Below, one piece after another: positions 32,900 to 43,126 of a stretch of DNA of 64,000 nt (position 1 is the stretch's first letter; each line of letters opens with the position of its first letter). This DNA comes from Mantis religiosa (taxonomy: Eukaryota > Arthropoda > Insecta > Mantodea > Mantidae), in assembly GCA_030765055.1 (NCBI GenBank), contig JAUKNK010000147.1, positions 2,820,001 through 2,884,000 of the forward strand. Direction: 5' to 3'. Below the pieces are notes generated by a model, which was not told the DNA's origin, did no database searches, and saw nothing but the letters and a program-made list of their open reading frames with translations. Both the position numbers and the translations under genes were made by a program.

Positions 32900-33286
32900 G
32901 TGCTTATGGGCCCAAAATTAGAGAAATTCAAACATTGCTACGCTTTGAAGAATGCCTTACACACAAAGAAAAACAATGTAGGGGTCTCTTTTAAGAATGT
33001 AACTGAAAACTTTCTGGGAAGAAAAGGAGCTGACAACTACCAACAATTGGTTCAAGAAAAGATGAATGTACATAGGAATATAGGATGTAGTATATCACTA
33101 AAAGTGCATATACTAGATTTACATTTAAACTATTTTCCTGAGTGCTGTAAAGATGTTTCCGACGAACATGCTGGGAGGTTCCATCAAGATGTAATGTTCT
33201 TGGAAAAGCGTTATAACCGACTACTGCTGGAACATCATTGGTGGGTGCACCATTATTCACAGCAGAACAAAACAATAGAGCTGTAA
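32900..33286 (+). pseudogene. Repeat-associated conserved protein fragment (FHQD...EKRY)
   Basis: The frame encodes VSFKNVTENFLGRKGADNYQ, LVQEKMNVHRNIGCSISLKV, then YFPECCKDVSDEHAGRFHQD and MFLEKRYN. I recognise this arrangement ('FLG...NY.ELV......Y..MGC.MSLKIHFL..HL.FFP.N....SDEHGERFHQDI..mEKRY.G') as a conserved block in many uncharacterised, multi-copy arthropod proteins. Its function is not known to me and I do not infer one. The frame has no clear Met start near the homology and ends soon after EKRY, so it looks like a truncated copy. No terminal repeats were found around it. Confidence 0.6.
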
Positions 33287-33339
33287 TACATCGCTTTTTA
33301 TTAATCACATCAATGGTATGCAAATAGAACATTTAAGTT

Positions 33340-33655
33340 AATTGATGGAAATTAATCATTTCTTCACACTAGCCGTACACAGGCTAAGGTAGTGGATTGA
33401 TAGAGTCGACATGAAAACTTAAATATTACGGCCGTGATTTGAACCACGGATCTACTGGTTTCCGTCCAGTGGCTCTAACCCATTGAGGTAACATGGCCAA
33501 TTTGCCGTCGTGACACTAAATTCTGCAGTTGACTCGTTTATTTTCCCGGTAGATCACTAGGGGCTCTCGTATCCGAGCTACACCGTTTGTGGCGACTTAC
33601 TATCGTACATAAATCCCAGGCTTCATCTTTTGACTATTATTGTTTAAGTTAATTG
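33340..33655 (-). repeat. tRNA-derived SINE, family A (long form)
   Basis: tRNA-like core at about 33,429-33,499 on the minus strand (GGTTCAAATCACGG B-box-like). It is preceded on its 5' side by GTCGACTCA..., AAATTGGCC and an upstream extension of about 150 bp (33,500-33,655) that recurs inverted at 33,780-33,890. Confidence 0.65.
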
Positions 33656-33775
33656 TTGGAAATTCTGGGATGCGAGAGCCCCTAGTGATTTACCGGGGAA
33701 ATAAATTAGTCAATTGGAGAATTTAATCTATGACGGCAAATTGTGCATGGTAGCTCAATGGGTAAGAGCGACTGT
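33656..33775 (+). repeat. SINE family A, truncated in the tRNA-like part
   Basis: Starts in the 5' extension (GCGAGAGCCCCTAGTGATTT), passes GAGAATTTAATCTATGACGG and ends abruptly after the A-box-like GTAGCTCAATGGGTAAGAGC. The next copy begins immediately after. Confidence 0.65.
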
Positions 33776-33778
33776 GAA

Positions 33779-34060
33779 CAAATTATTAATTTCCATCAAT
33801 AAACTTAAATAATAAGAGTTAAATGATGAAGCCTGATACTCAAGTACTTACAATAGTATGTCGTTACAAACGGCGTATCTCGGATGTGAGAGCCCCTAGT
33901 GGTTTACCGGGGAAATAAGTGAGTGAATTGGAAAATTTAATGTCATAACGGCAAATTGGCCATGGTGGCTCAATGGGTAAGAGCCACTGGATGGAAACCA
34001 GGAGATCCGTGGCTCAAATCCCGGTCATGGCATTGAATTTTTCATGTCCACTGTATCAAT
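33779..34060 (+). repeat. tRNA-derived SINE, family A (best copy)
   Basis: 5' extension 33,780-33,957, then the tRNA-like core 33,958-34,032 with GTGGCTCAATGGGTAAGAGC (A-box-like), ACCAGGAGATCCGTGG and GCTCAAATCCCGG (B-box-like). It ends GGCATTGAATTTTTCA. This is the clearest copy for defining the family, and shows the tRNA-like part lying internal to a longer repeat. Confidence 0.75.
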
Positions 34061-35504
34061 CAAATAGAACACTGCCTTTAACTTCAAAATATGCGTGACA
34101 AGGAAAAACTAATTACAGATTTGAATTCAGGGGGTGCGTTTCCATAAGAATCGCTCGTGAAACTCCCAGAAAAAAATTAATTCTGTTTTCTTGTAGAACA
34201 GTGTCTTCTCCTTCTTACACATAGGACATTTTTCCTTTATTATACTCATCCTCTCATTCCTCAATTTCCAATTTCAAAACGAAATCACACAATCCTATCC
34301 CAATCTTGTTTATCACACACCTTAAGGTATAACTCTCTCCCAAATTCGAGTAACTGAAATATCAAGTGTGGTATTTAACCAACTGTTTGGTTTTGAGATA
34401 TGCTACTTGTACATACACACACAGACCCTTCATAAAATGACATTTTTGCATTCAAGGGAGCTCTCTAAACGTTTATTCTGGATAAAATTCCATTATCAAA
34501 ATTTTAGGTGGTAAGGTTAGGTAATAATACATCCGATTCTTTCTTTAAGATCTGGAGAGATTTATGTGATTTGGGACAATGTGACAGATGTCTTTTTGTT
34601 TTTGCTTGATACCATTATTTTATGTCTAAGTTGAGGAATAACTTTGTAAAAGCTTCTATGTAGTTTGTAAAAAATACTTTTGTATAGGTAAGTAATGACC
34701 TCCAGGTAGTGTTTGATACAAAAGTCTACTGTAAATTCATTTTATGTTCGGTCACGCCAATGCATGTCTCGCATTATCAGTTCGATAAAACACGTTTCCT
34801 GTATTGGAGCTATCTCTGCTCTCTGTTGGCTTGGTTAGACCTTACAAATATGAGCACAGGCATACTCAATTTCCCCCTAACGAGATCTCACCGGCTAACA
34901 AAAATAGCGTTCTCTTCATTATGGCAGTCACGACCCAGAAGTAATCCAGTTTTACCAAAGAGAGAGCTCGTTTCTTTCACATTTAAAAAAACAGGATTTT
35001 GCTGTTGTTACTCTTTCGCTTAATTTCTCAACATTTAAGTATTAATAATACTTCTATGTCTGCACTGTACCTAATGATTCTGACGTAATAGGAGCTATAA
35101 AACGTCATCTAATTTCGCTACATAAATTATTATAAAAATTGAGTCACAAATTATTGCTAAACATACGCTATTGCTTCCTTATAAAACAATTGCATGCACT
35201 CAACTGATCCTTCCATTCAAACACAACTCACGCTATCACTGGCCCACTGAAGACTTCGTGGATTATTGCTCTCAACTGACACCGACGACTGGACTCACTC
35301 AACTTAACCATAGATCACTCACATTCCTTTAAGCCTCGGCACTCGCCAGCTGGAGTGTTACGATTAAAAGTTACAGGTTTCTCCACTACCCACGGTATGG
35401 CGCTGGCTGATGTCCCCTTTACAACCCTGTTCCAGCGTACAGCTTCAATGTGTTGTCATTACAGACGCTGAACTTTCCGATGCAGTGGTTTACAGTTTAG
35501 GGTG
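34061..35504. other. No recognisable gene
   Basis: No coding motif. The part 35,180-35,480 is less AT-rich with CACTCAACT/CTCAACTGACA-type sequence that could belong to an LTR, but no second copy or terminal rule was seen. Confidence 0.4.
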
Positions 35505-38500
35505 AGTGAGTGAGTGTGATGTTTTAGGGCCCGTCGACAACAAGGTCAATTGGGCCCTAAGTCAACATTAAAACCTAAAAGCGACACTAATCAAGCTAAA
35601 AAGGTTTAATAAAATATACACACAACTGTTAAAACTACATAGAAATTCATCACTGTCCTAATTTAAAAGCTCTAAAAATTAATAGATATAAAATACAAGT
35701 CATACTTGTGTGTTAAAACCGATTTTAAAAACAAACCGCAGTGCCTTATCCACGGCCACTGGGTCGTCACCTAAAACACTGAGCAAGTTAGCTCCCAAGC
35801 CCAAAGACTGGCGAACGCGGGCGTACTGCGGGCAATCGAGTAAAATATGCCGCACAGGGAGGCGTACGGCACACGGAGCACATATTGGGGCCGGTTCCCT
35901 TCTTAACAAATGGCCATGAGTGGCTCGTGTGTGCCCAATTCTGAGCCGGGTGAGTATCACCTCGGCTCGCCGGTTATCCCTGCAGGAAGTTAGCCAGGGT
36001 CGTACGCTCTCCTTTATTGCCCGGAGTTTTGTGCCTTGTAAAGCTGTCCAGGATTGCTGCCAAGCAGATAGTAGGTGGCGACGGAAAAAACGTTGCACAT
36101 CCTGGTATGGCACAGTAGTTGTTAAACTCCGGGGCAAACGGCAAGCGGACTTAGCAGCCGCGTCCGCCTCCTCGTTTCCGGAAATCCCCACATGGCCTGG
36201 GGTCCAAGTAAAAACAAAATTGTACCCGCGCCTGAGCATTTGCGAGATCTGGGCCTGTATTTTTAAAACGAGGGTCTGAGCGGCAGTGTGCTGTTGCAAC
36301 GCCTGAAGCGCACTCAGAGAGTCAGTGCAGACAATAAAAGAGCCAAGAGCTAACTTGCAAATAAAAAGGAGCAGATAGAGGATGGCATACAACTCTGCTG
36401 AGAAGACCGAAGTGGAGTCCAGAAGGCGAAATTTATGAGCCTCACCGTTAATAAAGAACGCGCAACCCGTAGTGCTACCTAGCTGAGAACCGTCTGTAAA
36501 GACCGGAACATAGTTGGCGTAACGGCCCAGTAGTTCAGCAAAAAGTTGTTGGAACACCGAGTGTGGAGTAGCGAGACTAGAGTTGCTGGAAAGAGCGAGA
36601 TCGAACCGCGCACGATCCAGTTGCCAAGCAGGATAAGGGCTGAGGGACGACCTCTCCAAGCGAGGCATTCGGAGACCATGGGAATTTAGGAGATCCCGAA
36701 ATCTTATTCCCATGGGGCGTGTCCGAGAACCAGGGCGCATATAATGGTGGACTAAATCTGGACACAGAACTGGTTTAAAACAAGGATGATTGGGATAACT
36801 AGCCAACTTCGAGACGTATGAGCAGAGTAACAGCGAGCGACGAATTTGGAGTGGAGGTTCGCCTGAGTCTGCATACAGGCAGTCGACTCGACTGGTGCGG
36901 AAAGCTCCTGTGGCAAGGCGGATGCCAGTATGATGCACGGTGTCTAAAAGGCGACGTTTAGAGGCGGTCGCTGCGCCATAAATAAAACTACCATAGTCCA
37001 GCTTGGACCGAACCAGAGAGCGGTACAGCCTTAACATTAGCGTGCGATCGCCCCCCCCCCAAGATGCTCCAGATAATACCTTCAGCACCCGAAGAGAACG
37101 ATCGCAAGAGGCTCGAAGGTGACGAATGTGGTGCTCCCAGTTGAGCTGTCGGTCTAAGTACAGGCCCAAGAACTTCAGGTGCGAGACAAATGGCAGGGGC
37201 GTGCCGTTCAAATGAAGATCAAGAGGCTGGTGAATACCTCGTAGGCGGTGAAAGTGGATACACTGCGTCTTCGCAGCTGAAAAACGGATGCCGGATTGAA
37301 GCGCCCAAGCTGCTAGCTGGGTAATGGTCAGCTGCAGTTGGCGCGTCATGTGATCTATGTTGGCAGACCTATAATAAACTGCGAAGTAGTCAACATAGAG
37401 GGATGATGGAATTCCACTTCGAACGGCACTAGTTATGCCGTTAATCGCTACGGCAAAAGGGGTGACGCTCAAAATTGAACCTCGAAGTACGCCGTTCTCC
37501 TGTATCCGCTCACGTGATATCGTGTTTCCTATGCGAACCCTAAAACGGCGAAGTTTTAAAAAGTTGCATAGGAATTCCGGTAGATGACCACGCATACCGT
37601 AACCATGTAGGTTACGAAGTATGCCGTACCGCCAGGTGGTGTCATAAGCCTTCTCCAGGTTGAGGTACACGCCCACGGCGTGCTGTCTCAGTAGAAACGC
37701 ATCGGAAATATACCCCTCAAGGCGTGTTAGATTATCGACACTTGAGCGATGGCGACGAAAACCGCATTGAGAGTTGGACAGATGGTTATGTTTTTCTAGC
37801 CACCAATTTAACCGAGCGTTTATCATCCGCTCGAAGGTCTTACAGATGACACTCGTCAGGCAAATGGGGCGGTAGCTAGATGGTAGCGTGCGGTCCTTTC
37901 CAGGTCGAGGGATGGGTATGACAATACCCTCTCGCCAGGAGGAAGGGAAAACCCGCTCATGCCAAATGCGGTTATAGATGTTTAATAGGAAACATAGCTC
38001 CTCAGATGGAAGATGTAGCAGCATCTGTCGGTGTACGTCATCGGGACCTGGAGAAGAATCCTTTGCTAACGCCAGAGAATGGGCGAGCTCGGCTGCGGTA
38101 AAAGGTTGGTTGTACGGCTCGTTGCAGTTACTATTAAAATTAAGTGGTACCCGCTACGCCTTTTCCTTAATCGGAAGGAAGAGAGCGTCATAGCGGGCAG
38201 TTTGACTCGTGGCAGCAAATGTGGTAGCTAGGGCTTCAGCTATGTCCTGCTCGGTGGTGCACATGGAACCGTTGATGGCAAGGCCGGGAATTACCGTCCG
38301 GCGATACTTGCCATACATCCGCCGAACATCTGACCATACTTGTTGGGTAGAGCTGCGCCGGGAAAGCGAAGACACATAGGCTTCCCAAGATTTACGCTTT
38401 GCGTTGCGAAGACATGATGATATAGACCCCCATCCGGAACCGTCGGCGTCAGCCTGCCATCCGGGGGTTAAAAAAGAAAGACACCGAATCTTCACGGTCT

Positions 38501-39000
38501 GTGCCGTCATGGGGACCCCACCCATGACCGATCTCATTTGTACTTCAGAAAAGCTACCCTTCAATCTCCACTGATTGTCCGTATGGGTAAACCGTTCACC
38601 ACGCACACCCTGGCTTTATGCCCCTACCACAGGAATAACCGCCTGTGGCTCCCCACTTTAGGCCGCGCTGCGTGTAATAGGCACACGCGGATTCAGGGGA
38701 CTTGTGGTTGACTACACCGGGGTTCCGTCAGCGGTAACACGTCCGGTCCGTGATACTAACCCATAGGCAACGCGGCCGTCGGGAGATTAACACAGACCGG
38801 GCCCTCAAGGAGCTACGTGGGTGTACTTGACGGTGTGGACGGGCTCCGTACCTAAGGCTACACATAGGGGCAGTGCGAAGGGTCCGCTCAACGTTCACTT
38901 TTCAGACCTCCGGAGAGCACAAATGTCGGAAGCCGCGCTGAAAACCGTGGGACAGAACCACGGAGATAGGAGAGATCCCTGCAGGTGAGACAGAAGTTAT
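35505..39000 (-). mobile_element. I/Jockey-group non-LTR retrotransposon with RNase H
   Basis: A minus-strand element: GC-richer 5' non-coding part at about 38,610-39,000, ORF2 remains 38,606-35,700, and a 3' untranslated end to about 35,520 with a CACTCACTCAC-type simple tail at 35,502-35,520. No ORF1 or apurinic endonuclease domain is present; the 5' non-coding part joins directly to the linker ahead of RT, which suggests an internal deletion. GC content is clearly higher than in the surroundings. Confidence 0.8.
35700..38606 (-). pseudogene. Non-LTR retrotransposon ORF2 (RT and RNase H)
   Basis: One reading frame of 969 codons, interrupted only by a TAG at 38,154-38,156. Codons before it encode the linker (AKRKSWEAYVSSLSRR, VWSDVRRMYGKY). 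After it come SSPGPDDVH, the RT blocks PIPRPGKDRTLPSSYRPICL, QCGFRRHRSSVDNL, LEKAYDTTWR, and SLYVDYFAVYY, where the catalytic Y-[AV]-D-D is YVDY. RNase H follows with VFTDGSQ, VFSAELYAI, CTDSLSALQAL and HVGISGNEEADAAAK, all acidic residues present. The C-terminal tail has ICAPCAVRLPVRHILLDCP, a Cys/His motif. RNase H after RT points to the I group rather than CR1 or RTE. The lost Asp and the stop mean it is not functional, but few mutations suggest a relatively recent insertion. Confidence 0.9.
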
Positions 39001-39340
39001 AAACCTAAGACCTTAAGTGCTAATATTATAATAAAAAACCAGAAGGCGAAGAAGGTGATGCGTACTGATCAGCAGTAGCACAGCGTGGCACAGTTGATGG
39101 AGATGAATGGGATGAAATGTGGGTGAGTGGCTAGGGACCCCGGGTTCGCCAATCCCGTACCTACCGTAGTAGGACCCTGGGGAAAAATACCAGAGCCTCT
39201 TCTGCCAGTTTTCGGGGTTACTGATGGGCCTTCTCAGCAGCCGTAGCGGTCCTGGGGTACAAGTCCCCACCGTACATCACCCCATCAGTCAGTCCCCTAC
39301 TTCCTGTTGCCCACCCCTCGGGAGGAGGACCACAGAGGGT
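39001..39340. repeat. GC-rich segment next to the LINE
   Basis: On the minus strand a frame at 39,013-39,270 reads NPENWQKRLWYFSPGSYYGR, which has the look of a repeated element relic rather than a host gene. It directly adjoins the LINE 5' end and ends before the giant palindrome. I cannot tell whether it belongs to the LINE. Confidence 0.35.
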
Positions 39341-39675
39341 GGATTTTGAGGGGCTTTGCAGTTTAGGAATTTACCTTTTTCAAACACTTCCGTTGTCGCA
39401 GAAGCAATGCACCTTAACATCACAGGAATATAATGCTTGCATGTCAGTTCAGTTAGCAGATCTGAATGCTTTCAGTTGTGTGCGCACACGAGTTAAGAAA
39501 AATATTGCATTGCTGGCGTTATGTATTCCTCCAGGCGTTTTCTCACACATACTTTAGGAAGCTTATGTACAATAGTTGTTATAAATTTCTCTATAACTGA
39601 CAAAAGAGAAACAAACTCTGGAGATTGGTAATAGAACGAGGAGCTTTGTCCCTTTCGAATATTAGATTGGCAAGG

Positions 39676-39681
39676 GATGCT
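39676..39681 (+). repeat. Target-site duplication GATGCT, left
   Basis: Perfect 6-bp match to 48,568-48,573 on the other side of the giant palindromic element. Confidence 0.9.
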
Positions 39682-39850
39682 AGTAGTTGTAGCCCCGGAT
39701 TAAGCAATTGGATTAATATTATCCTGCCGCTAGGTGGCGCTAGTGTCGCGTTAATCCGTCTTAATTCGTGGATTAAGATGGATTAAAGCTTTTGGCTGGA
39801 AATTTTCATATTTGGCGCCAAGAGCTTTAGGATTATGGTTGAACCAGCTG
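39682..39850 (+). repeat. Left terminal inverted repeat, outer part
   Basis: Holds at least five GGATTAA/TTAATCC motifs in the first 110 bp and the sequence CCGCTAGGTGGCGCTAG at 39,727-39,743. The mirror copies are at 48,450-48,567 and 48,130-48,247. Confidence 0.85.
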
Positions 39851-40860
39851 CTTAATCCAGGACGGTTTATCCGAAAAGATACGGATTTCTTTAAAAAAAT
39901 CATGTGACTAGGAGAAAGGAATTGCGATGTGATGCTGACGGGAGTTTGAAGGGAAAGAAGGAAATTATGTTTAAGGAATGGGTAAAAATGGTATGCGGAA
40001 GTGACGTGTAGGAATTTTATTGGAGAAAATAAGACTAGATGGGATTGATGGATGTATTTGAAAAATGGATGTTGATTGGGGGAAATAAAGGACGGTTTAT
40101 GGAGTAGAAACAGAATTTTTAAAAAAGGGTCACGTAACTTGCGTAAGGGAGCGGTGATGTGTTCTTCTTTGGAGTTGGGAAGGAAAGAAGGACAGGGTGT
40201 TTAAGGAATGGGTAAAGATGGTATGCGGAAGTGACGTGTCGGGATTTGATTGCAGAAAATAAGACGAGATGGGATTGGTGGTTAGCATTAAAAATGATGG
40301 TGATTGGAGGAAATAAAGTGCGTTGTGACTGGATGAAAAATGGCGCCAAGAGCGTTAGGATTATGTTTAAACCAGTTGCTTAATGCGGGACGGTTTATCG
40401 GAAAAGAAACGGATTTCTTTAAAAAAACTCACGTGACTAGGAGAAAGGAGTAGCTATGTGATGCTGACGGGAGTTTGAAAGGAAAGATGGAAAGGATGTT
40501 TAAGGAATGGGTAAAAATAGTATGCGGAAATGACGTGTAGGGATTTTATTGGAGAAAATAAGACTAGATGGGATTGGTAGATGGAATTGAAAAGTGGATG
40601 TTGATTGGGGAAATAAACTACGGTTTATGGAGTAGAAAAAGAATTGTTAAAAAAGGGTCACGTGACTTGCGTAAGGGAGCGGTGATGTGTTCTTCTTTTG
40701 AGTTGGGAAGCAAAGAAGCAAAGGGTGTTTAAGAAATGGGTAAACTTGGTATGCGGAAGTGACGTTTCGGGATTTGATTGGAGAAAATAAGACGAGATGG
40801 GGTTGGTGATTAGCATTAAAAGGTGACGGTTATTGGAAGGAATAAAGTGCGTTTTGACTG
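39851..40860. repeat. Left subterminal tandem repeats (about 265/528 bp)
   Basis: Four diverged units of about 265 bp form a higher-order dimer of about 528 bp: CGGTTTATCCGAAAAGATAC at 39,863 recurs as CGGTTTATCGGAAAAGAAAC at about 40,390, and CGGTTTATGGAGTAGAAACA at 40,093 recurs at about 40,621. Each unit has TCAC(G/A)TGAC or a close variant, then a purine-rich run, GTATGCGGAAGTGACGT, and GGAGAAAATAAGACTAGATG or GACGAGATG. The right arm has the same array inverted. Confidence 0.85.
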
Positions 40861-40975
40861 GATGAAAAAATGAGGAATGAAAGGTGTGGAAAAGCAATAA
40901 AAAGGGAGAAATGTTGGTGAAAATAAAGAAGGAAAGGGAAGAATGTGAAGAAGAGTAACGCGAATACAGGAGCTG

Positions 40976-41245
40976 ATGGCAAGAAGGAAACAAGAACTGG
41001 AAGAGATGAAGCAAAATGTGCCGAATCAGGAGAATATGGTAAATAGAATAAAAGTAAATGCGGAAAAACCGAAGGATGACTTTGAAGGGTTAAAGCAGAC
41101 GATAGCAAATTTGGAAAGCGCATGTACGCGCGGACTTGATGAATTTCCTAGTTATGAAGGAAATTATGACGAAGGCGCAAATGCGGAGGAGGGAGCGGAA
41201 GTTGGTGGAGGGGTGGAAGAGGCGTTGGAGTACGAGACGAAGTAA
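40976..41245 (+). pseudogene. Acidic coiled-coil ORF, left arm
   Basis: 89 codons starting MARRKQELEEMKQNVPNQEN. The first half is rich in Lys/Glu with heptad-like Leu/Ile/Val spacing, suggesting a coiled coil. The second half is acidic (YEGNYDEGANAEEGAEVGGG) and ends EALEYETK. The inverted copy in the right arm (46,684-46,997) has the same frame for at least 69 residues with about five substitutions. In the right arm coding similarity extends upstream of this Met (WVKIKKEREECEGRVTRIRE), while here a 1-nt deletion breaks that part. I do not recognise the family. It reads from the element end toward the centre. Confidence 0.55.
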
Positions 41246-41249
41246 GAAA

Positions 41250-41670
41250 AAGGTAGCTGAAAATAAAGAAATCTAAATATACAACAATAATTCAGCAACT
41301 TATCCGTATGTCTTTTTCTTTTTTCTTTTGTTTGGAAAATAATTTGAATAGCACTATTAGACATTTGTGTTTTGATTTCGTATTTCTTTTTCTGTTTTCT
41401 TTGTGACAAATATGAACAATAAAGGAAACGGAAAGGAGCCCTGCCTTGTTAAAATGAATAAATGGATAAATGAAGTGCCTTAAAACATCTTGTTTTATAT
41501 ATATACTTGAAATGTTAAGCTAAACAAAGCATAGCATAAGAAATACAACATAGGCGTTGATGTGCATATATACATATTGCTAATCGGAAGAAAATATAAA
41601 AAATGTTTACTATAAAGCACGTGTGTTACACTTCCTAAAACACAAAACAGATACAAAACTAAACAAAAGT
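41250..41670. other. Left-arm spacer between convergent ORFs
   Basis: A/T-rich non-coding sequence between the inward-reading coiled-coil ORF and the outward-reading Cys-rich ORF; it contains AATAAA-type signals on both strands (for example near 41,263 and 41,419), as expected between convergent transcription units. Mirrored at 46,295-46,680. Confidence 0.5.
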
Positions 41671-41675
41671 GAAAA

Positions 41676-42089
41676 TTATGAATAGTCTATATGTACAAAT
41701 TGTTGGAACGCACCACAACGGTGACAATGAGAACATATGCATTTTTCTGGGTGAATGCAACCGCAATGGACACAGACACTATCACAAGGATTGACGGAAT
41801 GCGAGCACTTGCACGATGGTTTTGGAACGTGAGCATATGGGTCAAGAATGTTGTATAAAGCACATATGCGTTTTGCCAAACACTGTAAGCATGCTGGTGA
41901 ATAGCTCTTTGTTTTGTTTTTACACACATAATGGGGCCACTGACACACAAATAAAGGATTACGATGCTATTCAGGTTTTCTACAATGCCAACAATAGCGA
42001 TATGTATAATAATTAGAACAAAACGTTCTGCAGAAATAGAACATTTGAGATTCACTATCAAATACACCGCAGTGTTCACACTTGTCCAT
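41676..42089 (-). pseudogene. Cys-rich protein 2, left arm
   Basis: Reads from MDKCEHCGVFDSESQMFYFC at 42,089 down to QQFVHIDYS at 41,676: 137 codons with one in-frame TAG at 41,967-41,969 after CWHCRKPE. Cys pairs C-x2-C recur along the whole length (CEHC, CWHC, CLQC, CVHC, CSHC), in a spacing that suggests several zinc-binding clusters. The region KSYSPACLQCLAKRICALYN is similar to part of Cys-rich protein 1, so the two are paralogues. The right-arm copy has the same frame without this stop, but a different stop elsewhere. No known family was recognised. Confidence 0.6.
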
Positions 42090-42178
42090 GATGGACGTCA
42101 GAGAGGAAATGTGTAGATAATTTTTATATGAATCACAGTTACATGAAATGTCCCAAATTAAAAAAGCGGCCAATTAAT

Positions 42179-42406
42179 TTAATTGCTGCAACGTGGGCAG
42201 TTATATAGCAAATGAAATGGAATATTGTTTCGAATGTTGTTTAACACACATGCTCGCACAGCTTGACATTGCAGAGATCGAGGACTGTATGAATTTGTTT
42301 GAGCACGGAATGCCAGCCAAACAGTGTAATGCCTTTTAACACAGATCACGTAGTGTTGCTGTGTGTACCACAAATAACCGCAATGTGCACAAATGCAGTC
42401 TGGCAT
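42179..42406 (-). CDS. Cys-rich protein 1, left arm (uncharacterised)
   Basis: An uninterrupted 75-codon frame starting MPDCICAHCGYLWYTQQHY and ending LLYNCPRCSN. It has C-x-C-x2-C near the start, a central SYSPRSLQCQAVRACVLNNI block and a final CPRC. The right-arm copy (45,562-45,789) is also uninterrupted and differs at about six residues (A7V, L12F, W13R, V23I, S44C, V50L). Preservation of an open frame in both diverged arms, and similarity of the SYSP..LQC.A.R.C.L.NI block to Cys-rich protein 2, argue that it encodes or recently encoded a real protein. Zinc binding is inferred from Cys spacing only. It may be one exon of a longer gene. Function unknown. Confidence 0.55.
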   Translation of the reverse strand: MPDCICAHCGYLWYTQQHYVICVKRHYTVWLAFRAQTNSYSPRSLQCQAVRACVLNNIRNNIPFHLLYNCPRCSN

Positions 42407-42715
42407 GGCAATAGCTGATGCTTTTGTTGTCCAACAAGGAAATGATGGGACTATGCTCGAATTTCATGTTTAAAACACAAATGAAACATTTTTTAAATTC
42501 TTGTATATACATAAAAAGAAGCGAAGTTACTGGGGAAAACAATTGAAAGAACACTGGCTAAGATTAACCTAAAACAGCACTGATAACATGAATAAACACT
42601 ACCTACTGTACATGGGAAACCTATCACTGTGGCGCAACACCCAAAGAATCGTGGAGACGTTGTGCGGAGTAAAATCCGCTGTTGGTGCTGGAGCTTGACG
42701 GTTCTGAAGGCTAGA

Positions 42716-43126
42716 TTACCTGCACCGACAGGAGGACGAATAGGCCGGTTGGACGGGATCTGGCGATGGGTACTGCGGCCACTGTGGCAGTAGATGTTGA
42801 AACGCCTGGTTTAATGGTGAAAATTGCTGTTGTTCGCTCTGGTCTGCCAGCGGCGATGCCTCACTTGAAGAAAGCCGCAGGACCGACGGTGATGACGATG
42901 CCAAACCCGGGTCCTGAGATTCCAACAGAGGTCCCTCCGGATGGATGTTTTCAAAAGGCTCCTGCTGGACTGCCACAGGGAGTTGAGGTGACTGGATCGG
43001 TGGCAGAACGTAAGGCCAGGCAAAGTGAATGTTCTGCTGCTGCTGTTGTTGTTTTTGATATTGAAAATGTAGTTGTGCTTCGGCAGCGTTCAGCTCTTGT
43101 TGTTGTATTAACAGCTCCCTATACAC
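42716..43126 (-). CDS. Gln/Pro/Ser-rich ORF, left arm (uncharacterised)
   Basis: Open for about 136 codons: QQQELNAAEAQLHFQYQKQQ with a short poly-Gln, then PIQSPQLPVAVQQEPFENIH, an SSSPSVLRLSSSEASP Ser-rich part and a QWPQYPSPDPVQP Pro-rich end. Predicted disordered. There is no clear ATG at the N-terminus (the frame begins at GTG and is open slightly further upstream), so it may be an exon or use another start. The right-arm copy has an in-frame TAA at 44,907-44,909 and a changed C-terminus. It reads outward, like the Cys-rich ORFs, and lies nearest the loop. No family recognised. Confidence 0.45.
   Translation of the reverse strand: MYRELLIQQQELNAAEAQLHFQYQKQQQQQQNIHFAWPYVLPPIQSPQLPVAVQQEPFENIHPEGPLLESQDPGLASSSPSVLRLSSSEASPLADQSEQQQFSPLNQAFQHLLPQWPQYPSPDPVQPAYSSSCRCR

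Noticed and set aside
35710..36279. Plus-strand open frames of 69-119 codons
   Set aside because: Antisense shadows of the RNase H region of the minus-strand LINE.
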